A stretch of DNA of 64,000 bases, taken from Bacteroidales bacterium (lineage in GTDB: Bacteria > Bacteroidota > Bacteroidia > Bacteroidales > Marinilabiliaceae). The stretch covers positions 1 through 64,000 of the forward strand of contig SUWW01000001.1 of NCBI GenBank assembly GCA_015061285.1, read 5' to 3'. Below, piece by piece: positions 1 through 11,200 of the stretch. The notes under the pieces were generated by a model. It worked only from the letters and a program-made list of their open reading frames with translations. It did not search any database and was not told the origin of the DNA. The position numbers and the translations under genes are program-made. Positions within the stretch are counted from its first letter, which is position 1. The number at the start of each line of letters is the position of its first letter.

Positions 1-464
1 TTTTACTGAAAGCTGCTACTAACGACTCATAAATCTACCCTTAATCGTGTATTGGATGATAGTTGCGGATTTTAGGGTTAATAAGATTAATAGACTTTTT
101 TTCATAACGTATTTATAATTAGTAGTTAATGTTTGAGTTTCTTTTCGGAAGACACATAGATTTATGTCGACTATATAAAAGCGCAAAGCCGCAAAAAGGC
201 TTCGAATAATAGAAAACCTTCTCACGGTGGCGAATTGTTACGATTATGCAAATCGTTGATATTTAGGCAGTTACCCCCCCTAAATCCTCGTGAAGAGATC
301 TATAATTAATGTGTAAGTGCATGTACAGCAACATAGAATAGAGGAAATGCGTTTTGTTTATTCGTTTTTGCGGTGGTAAAAGTACGTAAAAGTTAATAAC
401 TGCGAAAAAGAATTTTTATGTAATTAACCACGGAAAGCACAAAAGGCTCAGAAAATTAGTATTA

Positions 465-488
465 GACAGTGGGTCATGCCCCACTGTC
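465..488. repeat. Palindrome with GGGCATGCCCC-like core
   Basis: A 24-bp near-perfect inverted repeat, arms GACAGTGGG and CCCACTGTC around a CATG-like centre. The same core (GGGCATGCCCC) recurs twice inside the MmeI-type gene, at 48710-48729 and 50106-50127, so it looks like a member of a dispersed palindromic family and not a terminator for any gene here. Confidence 0.6.
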
Positions 489-552
489 AAGAGATAACTA
501 CGAAAAGCGCGAAAAACGCTAAAGTCACAGAGAACCGTCATTCCACTCTGTC

Positions 553-615
553 GTCTTGAGCGAAGCGAAAGATCTCCATGCGTTTTGGGGAGATGTTTCG
601 CTACGCTCAACATGA
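553..615. repeat. REP-like inverted repeat, copy 1
   Basis: Arms CTTGAGCGAAGCGAAAGATC and GATGTTTCGCTACGCTCAA can pair almost fully. A second close copy is at 2336-2402 and a related one at 20520-20592. This type of intergenic palindrome (GAGCGAAGCGAA ... TTCGCTACGCTC) is widespread in Bacteroidetes genomes. Confidence 0.8.
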
Positions 616-707
616 CAACCTTATTTTCCCGCAGGCACAGAGGCCTGCGAACCTACATGCACCATCCAATTATGAATTGTGAATTATGCATTTTGAATTG
701 CTTTTTC

Positions 708-1646
708 TCAAATCCTCGTCAACCTCTCTAATCTATCATCAATTAGTTGTTCGTATTGGCCTTTTAGCTCTTCGCTAAGAAATGAATCTTTTATTAGTTG
801 TTTCCATTTCGGCACAGCCTTGAATATGCTATCTATCAAACGCCTTACAACTTTTTCTTCTATTCCTATTGATGTTGCGAATTTTATAAAATCGCTCAAT
901 TGCAGTTTTGCCTTGCGTTCACTGAGTGTGAGAGCAAACTCTTCTTTGTCGTTCGGATTGGCGATGGCAACGTTAATAAGGTCGTAGGCTGGTGAAAGTT
1001 GGTAGTCGTTGTTGGGACAGAAAAGCGAAAAATTTTTCAAATGCATGTCGTTGTTACCTGTAATGAAACAGAATAGCAGCAAATGCAAGTAGTTTGTCAA
1101 GTCGAGTTTTGGTGTAGAGCAATATTGTTTGATGCATTTTGCTATCTGCTCGTACGAACTTTTGTATTTATATTCGGTTGGGTGTAATGTCAATTGGCAC
1201 ATATCCTCCATGTCAATTTTCTCTCCTGCCGTAGAGCGGTCTACGCGTTTGGTGATATAACCAAGTTTTCCATCGGCTAATCGAATGAGGCTATGAGGCA
1301 CAACTTTTATTTTTGCGGCTTCAGCGAGGTGCATCGTCAAATCTTCGTTTTCGGGCAGTTGCGGATAAGAGTCGGTTTGTGGCTTGAAGATGTAGTCGCC
1401 CCAAAGCCCAACTATCGTTAGCCTATTAGTGCCTTCGTGCTTGTTGAGGTTCAGCGACAATTTTGGCTGAACTCCGGTCAATGTGGTTTGTGCACGAATT
1501 ATCTGCTCTGCCAATTTATCGAGGTCTTCATGCCTATATTCAATCAGTGGCTTTTCTCGAACATCGAAGAATTTCTTTATGCAATTTGGATGAAAATCTT
1601 GGCAATCGTCGTCCAAATCTTTATAGCAATACAAACACTTACTCAT
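708..1646 (-). CDS. hipT: HipT-like serine/threonine kinase toxin (HipA C-terminal part)
   Basis: A 312-aa protein matching the C-terminal kinase core of HipA toxins, which in E. coli phosphorylate tRNA synthetases and block translation. A Gly/Ser-Thr loop (TTLTGVQPKLS, about residue 53) stands for the phosphate-binding/autophosphorylation segment. GNNDMHLKNFSLF (about residue 198) is the catalytic loop with Asp and Asn, and SPAYDLI supplies the metal-binding Asp. The first 30 residues hold Cys-x2-Cys and His-x2-Cys pairs (CLYC, HPNC), a possible zinc knuckle. The N-terminal HipA domain is encoded separately by the upstream gene, whose stop overlaps this start (ATGA). Full-length HipA is about 440 aa, so this is a split version as in HipBST. 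The target is not known from sequence. Confidence 0.85.
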   Translation of the reverse strand: MSKCLYCYKDLDDDCQDFHPNCIKKFFDVREKPLIEYRHEDLDKLAEQIIRAQTTLTGVQPKLSLNLNKHEGTNRLTIVGLWGDYIFKPQTDSYPQLPENEDLTMHLAEAAKIKVVPHSLIRLADGKLGYITKRVDRSTAGEKIDMEDMCQLTLHPTEYKYKSSYEQIAKCIKQYCSTPKLDLTNYLHLLLFCFITGNNDMHLKNFSLFCPNNDYQLSPAYDLINVAIANPNDKEEFALTLSERKAKLQLSDFIKFATSIGIEEKVVRRLIDSIFKAVPKWKQLIKDSFLSEELKGQYEQLIDDRLERLTRI

Positions 1647-1978
1647 TGTTCGTCTCCTCCGTTAATTATAGGCACAACACTTATTGCTCCAATGCAATCT
1701 TTACAACACAGCAGCAACAGCGACATGCGGTCGTATGTTTTGAGATTGGTATTTCTGAGTGCTACATCGAGCAACCAGCCTTCTGGTATCAAGCCATCGA
1801 AGAATGGGAAAAGTATCGTGCTAACGAAAGCCTCTTCTTGCAAAGGCAATGTTAGGCTTATGGGCTTTGCACCGTCTTGCTTTAGATACGAACTGTCGTA
1901 GCAGAAACGGTATTCCCCTTCGTCCTCGGTCAGTATACCAGCGAAAATTTCTTTTCGGAAAATGCGTGCTTGTCTCAT
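1643..1978 (-). CDS. hipS: HipS-like protein (HipA N-terminal domain)
   Basis: A 111-aa stand-alone HipA N-terminal subdomain. It has the family signature FFDGLIPEG around residue 63 and the sheet-rich start FAGILTEDEGEYRFCYD. In tripartite HipBST modules the corresponding protein HipS, not HipB, is the main neutraliser of the kinase HipT. Whether that division of labour holds here is inference from architecture. The gene overlaps hipT downstream by 4 nt and hipB upstream by 4 nt, which points to translational coupling and fixed stoichiometry. No key residues appear missing. Confidence 0.82.
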   Translation of the reverse strand: MRQARIFRKEIFAGILTEDEGEYRFCYDSSYLKQDGAKPISLTLPLQEEAFVSTILFPFFDGLIPEGWLLDVALRNTNLKTYDRMSLLLLCCKDCIGAISVVPIINGGDEQ

Positions 1979-2178
1979 GATTTCTTTGATGCCGTTAGTT
2001 CATAGTTGAACAAATCAAGAAGTTGGTTAACCTTGTCCATGCGCAACGTTTGTTTGCCTTGCTCAACACTTCGCACAAAGCACAACCCAACTCCCGATTT
2101 CATAGCAAGGTCCTCTTGTGTAAGCCCATTTTCCTTGCGCAGAGTCTTTACAACCATCGATAATTGTGTCTTTGCCAT
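1975..2178 (-). CDS. hipB: HipB-like helix-turn-helix antitoxin/repressor
   Basis: A 67-aa Cro/C1-type DNA-binding protein: the pattern LRKENGLTQEDLAMKSGVG...FVRSVEQGK (residues 13-44) is a classic HTH_3 with the recognition helix near VGLCFVRSVEQ. First gene of the three-gene operon, overlapping hipS by 4 nt. It very likely represses its own operon: three inverted repeats with TTATAT/ATATAA half-sites lie just upstream (2192-2288). It ends in KKS with no long C-terminal tail, so the antitoxic part may rest on hipS. Confidence 0.85.
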   Translation of the reverse strand: MAKTQLSMVVKTLRKENGLTQEDLAMKSGVGLCFVRSVEQGKQTLRMDKVNQLLDLFNYELTASKKS

Positions 2179-2191
2179 AAAGTAAATTATA

Positions 2192-2288
2192 TTATATCGG
2201 ATATAAAATTACAAAAGATATTTGACTTTATATTATTTCACATATAATTTCTGTTGTGCTGTGTGATTTTATATTACATCGCATATAA
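2192..2288. promoter_or_regulatory. Three phased HipB operator-like palindromes
   Basis: Site 1 at 2192-2206 is TTATATCGGATATAA, a perfect palindrome around a central G. Site 2 at 2228-2247 is TTATATTATTTCACATATAA. Site 3 at 2269-2288 is TTATATTACATCGCATATAA. All share TTATAT and ATATAA half-sites. Centres lie 38-41 bp apart, close to four helical turns, which fits cooperative binding on one DNA face. They start 14 bp upstream of the hipB ATG. Binding by HipB is inferred. Confidence 0.65.
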
Positions 2289-2335
2289 TACACAAGGGAA
2301 TCGTTGGCTTCGACAGGCTCAGCCAGCAACCAGTT

Positions 2336-2402
2336 GTCATCTTGAGCGAAGCGAAAGATCTCCTTGCGTTTTGGGGGATGTTTCGCTACGCTCAACATGA
2401 GA
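2336..2402. repeat. REP-like inverted repeat, copy 2
   Basis: Nearly identical to the repeat at 553-615: GTCATCTTGAGCGAAGCG at the left arm and TTCGCTACGCTCAACATGA at the right arm, with the same central TGCGTTTTGGGG. The two copies flank the hip operon on both sides. Confidence 0.8.
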
Positions 2403-2456
2403 CACCAATTTACAAGTAACTCATGCTTCATCTACATCATAGCCAAGTTTTAGATG

Positions 2457-2464
2457 TAGCTTTG
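2457..2464 (+). promoter_or_regulatory. Bacteroidetes -7 box before the exonuclease gene
   Basis: TAGCTTTG fits the consensus TAnnTTTG exactly and sits 24 bp upstream of the ATG at 2488. No clear -33 TTTG is seen at the expected distance. Confidence 0.5.
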
Positions 2465-2487
2465 CAGCGACGGAATACATATAAACA

Positions 2488-2979
2488 ATGACGGATTTTG
2501 TAGCAATAGATTTCGAGACAGCCAACAATGTGCGTTCATCGGTATGCTCGGTGGGCATCGTAGTTGTACGTAACGGCGAGATTGCAGATACGTTCTATTC
2601 GCTCATTCAGCCTGAGCCAAATTATTATAATTATTGGTGCAGCCGAGTGCATGGACTTTGTCGCGAAGACACCGATGAAGCGCCAGTATTTCCTGAAGTA
2701 TGGGCACAGATAGCACCACGTATAGAAGGCTTGCCACTGGTGGCGCACAACAAACCATTTGACGAGAGCTGTTTGAAAGCCGTTTTTCGTGTTTATCAAA
2801 TGGACTATCCCGACTACGAATTCTTCGACACACTTGCTGCATCACGTCGTGTTTTCAAGGATCTTCCCGACCATCAGCTTCATACGGTAGCAGCTCGATG
2901 TGGATATATATTAGAAAGCCACCACCACGCCTTAGCCGATGCAGAAGCATGCGCATGGATTGCAAGGGAAATATTATAA
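2488..2979 (+). CDS. DEDDh 3'-5' exonuclease (DnaQ/epsilon-like)
   Basis: A 163-aa single-domain exonuclease of the DnaQ fold. Motif ExoI is FVAIDFETA (residues 4-12, catalytic Asp and Glu), ExoII is VAHNKPFD (residues 85-92), and ExoIII is HHALADAEA (residues 146-154, with the catalytic His and Asp), so all four acidic residues and the His are present. It degrades single-stranded DNA or RNA ends; which substrate is not deducible. No polymerase or helicase domain is attached, unlike DNA polymerase III epsilon. It has its own promoter-like box and no operon partner. Confidence 0.85.
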   Translation: MTDFVAIDFETANNVRSSVCSVGIVVVRNGEIADTFYSLIQPEPNYYNYWCSRVHGLCREDTDEAPVFPEVWAQIAPRIEGLPLVAHNKPFDESCLKAVFRVYQMDYPDYEFFDTLAASRRVFKDLPDHQLHTVAARCGYILESHHHALADAEACAWIAREIL

Positions 2980-3003
2980 TTTCCAAAATTGAGACAATTA
3001 TGA

Positions 3004-5676
<2,673 letters not shown>

Positions 5677-6023
5677 TAAATTGTAAGTGAGCAATTTACT
5701 ATTATGGCGGATACAGAAATGTGTTCGCCATTTTCTATTTTATGGTAAGGATTATGCTTGCGGGAACATTTCTGCTGACGCATGCATCGCGTCCCTACAT
5801 GCGCCAACTAATTATGCATTTACAATTTTCAATTTTCCATCGCAATCGTTTGCGAGTAAAAAAGGTTGACTACGGCCGTTTTAGTGTGAATAAATCTAAA
5901 ATCATCGTAATGGCACTGCTATCTTTGTTCGCATATAGTTAGTTCAGAGTAGGCGTAAAATTTTGCATATACATAATTTTTATACCTACACGAATGGTTT
6001 AATCGTAAATATTATATATATAA
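5677..6023. other. Intergenic region upstream of susA
   Basis: Contains a degenerate palindromic repeat at about 5773-5801 (GACGCATGCATCGCGTCCCT, related to the element at 49186-49248 inside the MmeI-type gene), an AT-rich CAATTTTCAATTTTC motif (5823-5838), and the operator-like palindrome at 5842-5853. The expected -7 box is only loosely matched (AAAATTTTG, 5957-5965). No gene is seen. Confidence 0.55.
5842..5853. promoter_or_regulatory. Operator-like palindrome upstream of susA
   Basis: GCAATCGTTTGC, extended to TCGCAATCGTTTGCGA with flanking symmetry. It matches the form GCAANCGNTTGC that occurs three times upstream of susC. The central CG with flanking symmetry is the hallmark of LacI-family operators. 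No LacI-type gene is in the window, so the regulator is inferred. Confidence 0.5.
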
Positions 6024-7868
6024 ATGAATAGAATTCTCTTTCTCGCCCTTGCTGCCCTTACCATTGGCACGGCTCAAGCTCAAAAGAACTCCATCGCTAT
6101 TCAGCATGTAGAACCTATGAACTGGTGGGTGGGTATGCACAATCCCAATCTGCAACTTCTCGTTCATGCCAAAGGCATTGCTGAGTGTCGTCCACAAATA
6201 GATTACACTGGTGTAACTATCAGCAGCACAACGCTTACCGACAATGAAAATTACATATTCTTAAACCTCAATATTGCGCACGATGCCAAGCCTGGCAAAT
6301 TCGATATTCGGTTTATGAAAGATGGCAAGCAGGTAACCGTTGTAAACTACGAACTCAAGGCTCGCGAAGCTAATTCTGCCAACCGAGAGAGTTTCACTTC
6401 CGACGATGCCATATACCTACTCATGCCCGACCGCTTTGCCAATGCCAACCCTGCCAACGACGATATGCCTAATTTGATTGAAAAAGCCGACCGCAAAGCC
6501 GACTATGGCCGTCATGGTGGCGACTTGCAAGGCGTGATGGAACATATCGACTACATAAAAAATCTTGGTATGACAGCCCTTTGGATGACACCTGTGTTGG
6601 AAAACAACATGCCACAATCGTCGTATCACGGCTATGCCATCACCGATTATTATGCCGTTGATGCACGCCTTGGCTCACTCGACGAATACAAACAATTGAG
6701 CGATAAACTTCATCAGAATGGTATGAAGTTGATTATGGACATGGTGTTCAACCACTGCGGCACAAACCACTGGTGGATGAAGGATTTGCCATGCAAGGAC
6801 TGGATTTTCCAATGGAACGGCAACCCAATGCGCTCGTCGTATCGTCTTTCTACAGTGGCCGATACGCATTGCTCGCAGTTCGACCTACGTCAGGCTACCG
6901 AAGGTTGGTTCGATAGCTCGATGGCCGACATGAACCTTGGTAACGAATTGGTTAAGAACTACTTCATACAGAATAGTATATGGTGGGTTGAGACCGTTGG
7001 TCTTGATGGCATTCGACAAGATACTTATCCTTATCCAGAGAAAAACGCAATGCGCGAATGGAACTTGCGTGTGCGCGAGGAGTATCCAAATTTCAACATC
7101 GTAGGCGAGGCGTGGATTAGCGAAGCAAGCAAACTTGCTTATTGGCAAAAAGATGCAAACAACAAAGATGGCTACAACTCGGAACTACCTACAATAATGG
7201 ACTTTCCTCTTATGGAAGCCATCTATCGAGCATTCAACGAACAACCTTCGTGGGACGACGGCATAATCCGCCTCTACAACTCGCTGGCAAACGACTATCT
7301 CTATGCCGACCCAATGCACATAATGGTGATGGGCGAAAACCACGACGCCGGTCGACTACTTACCAAGCTCAACGGCAATGTGAATAGCCTGAAAATGGCG
7401 ACTGCATTCCTGGCTACGGTGCGTGGTATAGCGCAGTGGTATGTTGGTACTGAGGTGCTTATGGAAGGCGACGCAGTGCAACACGCCTACATTCGCCGCG
7501 ACTTTGCGGGTGGCTGGCAAGGCGACAAAGAGAACAACTTCACTGCGCGCAAAGGTGCAGCAGCCGATATGTATGACTACACCTCGCGACTCTTCAACTA
7601 TCGCAAGCAGAGCGATGCCTTGCGACATGGCGAACTGCTTCACTTCCTACCTGTAAACGAGGTGTATGTATACTTCCGCTACACCGATAAAGAGTGCGTA
7701 ATGGTAGTTATGAACAATAGCGATGCCGAGCAAAAACTCGACACACCACGCTATGCCGAAAAACTTGCGCAATACACTAATGGCAAGGACATCATCAGCG
7801 GACAGTCTGTCGACATCAACAATATCACCATAAAAGCAAAAACAGCATTAGTAGTAGAATTGAAATAA
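6024..7868 (+). CDS. susA: Periplasmic GH13 neopullulanase/cyclomaltodextrinase (SusA-like)
   Basis: A 614-aa protein close in length to Bacteroides SusA. Signal peptide MNRILFLALAALTIGTAQAQ without a lipobox, so it is periplasmic. An N-terminal beta-sandwich (about 25-115) precedes the alpha-amylase barrel. Catalytic residues are visible: GLDGIRQDTYPY (about 327, nucleophile Asp), IVGEAW (about 359, acid/base Glu), and MGENHDAGR (about 436, third Asp), with conserved region I MDMVFNH (about 240). It would cleave maltooligosaccharides, cyclodextrins or pullulan entering through SusC. It forms its own transcription unit with a terminator at 7937-7972 and an operator-like site upstream. Confidence 0.88.
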   Translation: MNRILFLALAALTIGTAQAQKNSIAIQHVEPMNWWVGMHNPNLQLLVHAKGIAECRPQIDYTGVTISSTTLTDNENYIFLNLNIAHDAKPGKFDIRFMKDGKQVTVVNYELKAREANSANRESFTSDDAIYLLMPDRFANANPANDDMPNLIEKADRKADYGRHGGDLQGVMEHIDYIKNLGMTALWMTPVLENNMPQSSYHGYAITDYYAVDARLGSLDEYKQLSDKLHQNGMKLIMDMVFNHCGTNHWWMKDLPCKDWIFQWNGNPMRSSYRLSTVADTHCSQFDLRQATEGWFDSSMADMNLGNELVKNYFIQNSIWWVETVGLDGIRQDTYPYPEKNAMREWNLRVREEYPNFNIVGEAWISEASKLAYWQKDANNKDGYNSELPTIMDFPLMEAIYRAFNEQPSWDDGIIRLYNSLANDYLYADPMHIMVMGENHDAGRLLTKLNGNVNSLKMATAFLATVRGIAQWYVGTEVLMEGDAVQHAYIRRDFAGGWQGDKENNFTARKGAAADMYDYTSRLFNYRKQSDALRHGELLHFLPVNEVYVYFRYTDKECVMVVMNNSDAEQKLDTPRYAEKLAQYTNGKDIISGQSVDINNITIKAKTALVVELK

Positions 7869-7936
7869 ATACAATCAGCAAACCTTACATATAAACAGAC
7901 ACATACAAACATTATATAGCATTTAGAATAGTAGCT

Positions 7937-7972
7937 ATGCAAAACAGTCGTGAAGATTGTTTTGCATTTTTT
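7937..7972 (+). terminator. Rho-independent terminator after susA
   Basis: Stem ATGCAAAACA (7937-7946) pairs with TGTTTTGCAT (7958-7967), 11-nt loop, followed by a T run. It separates susA from susC-G. Confidence 0.7.
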
Positions 7973-8049
7973 ATTTGCATACCACTCAACATATATGTGA
8001 CTCATAACAAAACAACTCAATTGTTAAATATCTAAGCGGATGCAGACAT

Positions 8050-8085
8050 GCAAACGTTTCCGCAAACGTTTCCGCAACCGATTGC
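8050..8085. promoter_or_regulatory. Triple tandem 12-bp operator array upstream of susC
   Basis: Three contiguous 12-mers: GCAAACGTTTCC (8050-8061), GCAAACGTTTCC (8062-8073) and GCAACCGATTGC (8074-8085). Each carries a central CG with partial dyad symmetry and agrees with the single susA site. They lie about 208 bp upstream of the susC ATG. The form is LacI-like, but 12-bp periodicity is too tight for three dimers side by side, so either alternative registers or another kind of regulator is used. Confidence 0.6.
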
Positions 8086-8292
8086 ACTCTTATGGCGGTT
8101 AAACATGCTTTAGTTGTGTGAAAAAATGTTGCCAATACTTGCTTTTTAGTGAAAATTTGCATTGCTGGAGTGTGAGAGAGAGGCGCAGCGATGCGAGTCT
8201 TAAAACAAGCAGAACACTACGGCAGAAAAAATAAGTCCAAAAAACTAAAAAGAAGAATGTTAATTATTTATCAATCTAAAAATCAATCTATC

Positions 8293-11200
8293 ATGAATGG
8301 AAGACAATTCCTCAAAGAAGCGCTTTTGACGCTGATGTGCATGATGGGCGCATTGTCAGTATGGGCTCAGCAGATTGCAGTCAAAGGTGTTGTTCGTGAT
8401 GCGGCCGACAATTCGCCAATTCCAGGCGTTTCGGTCGTTGTCAAAAACACAACAAGAGGCACCATCACCGATTTCAATGGCAACTTTAGTGTCAATGCCA
8501 ACCAAGGCGATGTGCTCGTATTCTCATTTATAGGATACACCAATCAAGAACTTGCTGCAGCAGCCAACATGCAAGTAAGCCTTGTTAGCGATGCTCAAGA
8601 ACTCGACGATGTAGTTGTTATTGGTTATGGTACGGCCAAGAAAAACGATATGACAGGTTCAGTTACAGCTATCAAGCCTGACGAAATGAACAAAGGTATG
8701 ATTACCAATGCTCAAGATATGATTTCGGGCAAGATTGCTGGTGTGAACGTAACAAGCGATGGCGGTACGCCAGGTGGTGGCTCAACCATTCGTATTCGTG
8801 GTGGTTCTTCGCTCAACGCATCTAACGACCCACTTATCGTCATCGACGGTCTTGCAATGGACCAAAGCGGTGTGAAAGGTTTGGCCAACCCACTTTCGAT
8901 GGTCAATCCTGCCGACATTGAGACATTCACCGTACTCAAAGACGCTTCGGCTACAGCCATCTATGGTTCGCGTGGTTCGAATGGTGTTATCATTATTACT
9001 ACTAAAAAAGGTAAAGCCAACGGCGGTCGTCCACAGATAAGCTACAACGGCAACGTGTCTGTAAGTATGATACAGAATCAACTCGAATTGCTCGATGGCG
9101 ATGAATATCGCGCAAAGATTGAGGAGTTGTATGGCGAAGGTGGTATGTACTACAACGAGAAGACGTATGCAGCAATCAAAGCTAACCTCGGCGACGCAAA
9201 CACCGATTGGCAAGACGAGATTTTCCGTGTAGCACTCAGCACCGACCACAACCTCACTATCAGCGGTGGCGTGAAAGATGTTCCTTATCGCGTTGGCTTT
9301 GGCTATACGAAACAAAATGGTATCCTCGATACCTCAGACTTCGAGCGCTACACCGTTTCGCTCAACGTTAATCCTACATTCCTCGACAAACACCTAAGCT
9401 TCAACCTTGCTGCAAAAGGTATGTTAGCAAAGAGCCGTTTTGCTGATACGGGAGCTATCTCGGCAGCTTATCGTATGGACCCAACACAGCCTGTGAAGAC
9501 CGACGACGAGAAGTATCAAAACTTCGGCGGTTTCTTCCAGTGGACTGTAAATGGCGAATCGCTTAGCGACCCTAATTGGGCATACAACACTAACCGCAAT
9601 GCTCCAGGCAACCCTGTTTCGTATCTTGAAGATAAGGAAGACAAAGCAACCTCTAAATCGTTTATTGGCAGCTTAGAAGGCGACTACAAGATTCATGGTT
9701 TTGAAGACTTGCGCATTCATGGTAGCATTGGCATCGACGCATCTACTGGTAAGCAGACAACCGTTGTTAGTCCATATTCATACCTAAACACCTACTTCGG
9801 TTGGGACGGTTGGGACAAGATCGACAAATACAACCTGTCGCTCAATGCCTACGCACAATACAGCAAAGACTTCACCGAGACTCAGCACTTCGATATAATG
9901 GCTGGTTATGAGTGGCAACACTTCCACAAAGTGCAAGAATATGATGGTTGGGGACTCTATCAGAGCACATATGTAGAAACAGTGAAAGATGCAGATGGCA
10001 AAGTAGTAAAAGATGAAGCCGGCAACCCCGTTACACAGCCATCAGCCCTTGCTGGTACGCAATATGGTCGTAGTGCTAAGACTATCAAGACAGAGAACTA
10101 CTTAGTTTCGTTCTTTGGACGTTTGAACTATTCGCTTCTCGATCGCTATTTGCTTACCATAACATTGCGTAACGATGGTTCGTCACGATTCAAAGACCAC
10201 TGGTCACTCTTCCCATCAGTAGCTCTTGGATGGCGTGTTAAGCAAGAGGCATTCCTCGAAGATGTTGAAGCTATTTCGGATATGAAAGTACGTCTTGGCT
10301 ATGGTCAAACAGGTCAGCAAGAAGGCATTGGCGACTATAACTATTTCGCGTCATACAACATCAGCTCGGGCGTAGGTAGCAAATACAACCTCGTTGGCGA
10401 TGGCACAATGTATCGTCCTGATGCATACAACGAAAACCTCAAATGGGAAACTACCACCACATACAATGCTGGTCTCGACCTCGGCTTCTTCAACAACCGT
10501 TTGACTGTGAATGCCGACTTCTACTATCGCGAGACAACCGACCTCTTGAACACTGTTTCGGTTGCTGCAGGTTCTAACTTCCGCAACAAAGTAACTTCAA
10601 ACATCGGTTCGCTCGAGAACAAAGGTTTCGAACTTGGCATCACCGGCCACCCAATTCACACCGACGATTGGCATTGGGAAGTGAGCGCAAACGCTACATA
10701 TAACAAGAATGAAATCACCGAACTCATCAGCAACGACGAAGGTTATTATGTAGAGACTGGTGGTATATCTTCGGGTACTGGTAACTACTGTCAAGCACAC
10801 GCCGTTGGTCATGCAGCAAGCGCATTCTATGTATATCAACAAGTTTATGGCTCTGACGGCAAAGCACTCGAAGGCGTATTTGTCGACCGCAATGGCGATG
10901 GTCAGATAACTTCTGACGACCGTTACTTCTACAAGCAACCTACAGCACCTTGGACATTTGGTTTCAGCTCTAAACTTCAGTGGAAGAATGTCGACTTCGG
11001 ATTCTCACTCCGTGCAAGCATAGGTAACTATGTATACAACGACCGTGAAGCTGGTTCGAGCGACCTTAGCCAAAGCACAGGTTTGTGGAACTCTTCATTC
11101 GAATATCTATCGAATCGTCCTAAATATGCTTTCGAACGCAACTGGGGCGCACTCTCAAACTACTCGGCTTTGTCGGACTACTTCGTACAGAATGCTTCGT

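Larger units (their letters stand above)
1..707. other. Intergenic region, no convincing gene
   Basis: No reading frame here resembles a protein. The stretch holds a GC-rich palindrome at 465-488, a REP-like inverted repeat at 553-615, and short AT-rich tandem motifs near 665-695 (AATTATGAATT-like), all of a kind common between Bacteroidetes genes. Phrases such as CCACGGAAAGCAC (428-440) and CTACGAAAAGCGC (498-510) look like related degenerate repeats. The right end is downstream of the hip operon, which is transcribed leftwards. Confidence 0.6.
7869..8292. other. Intergenic control region between susA and susC
   Basis: Apart from the susA terminator and the operator array, nothing gene-like is visible. 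No perfect TAnnTTTG box was found between the operators and the susC start; AAAATTTGC at 8152-8160 is the nearest approximation, which may mean the promoter depends on an activator. Confidence 0.4.

Noticed and set aside
19-225. 68-codon minus-strand frame at the window start
   Set aside because: AT-rich, no signal, no family resemblance; surrounding DNA looks non-coding.
416-613. Frame translating the REP-like repeat (MLSVAKHLPKTHGD)
   Set aside because: This peptide is simply the translation of the palindromic repeat and appears again at 2228-2431 for the same reason.
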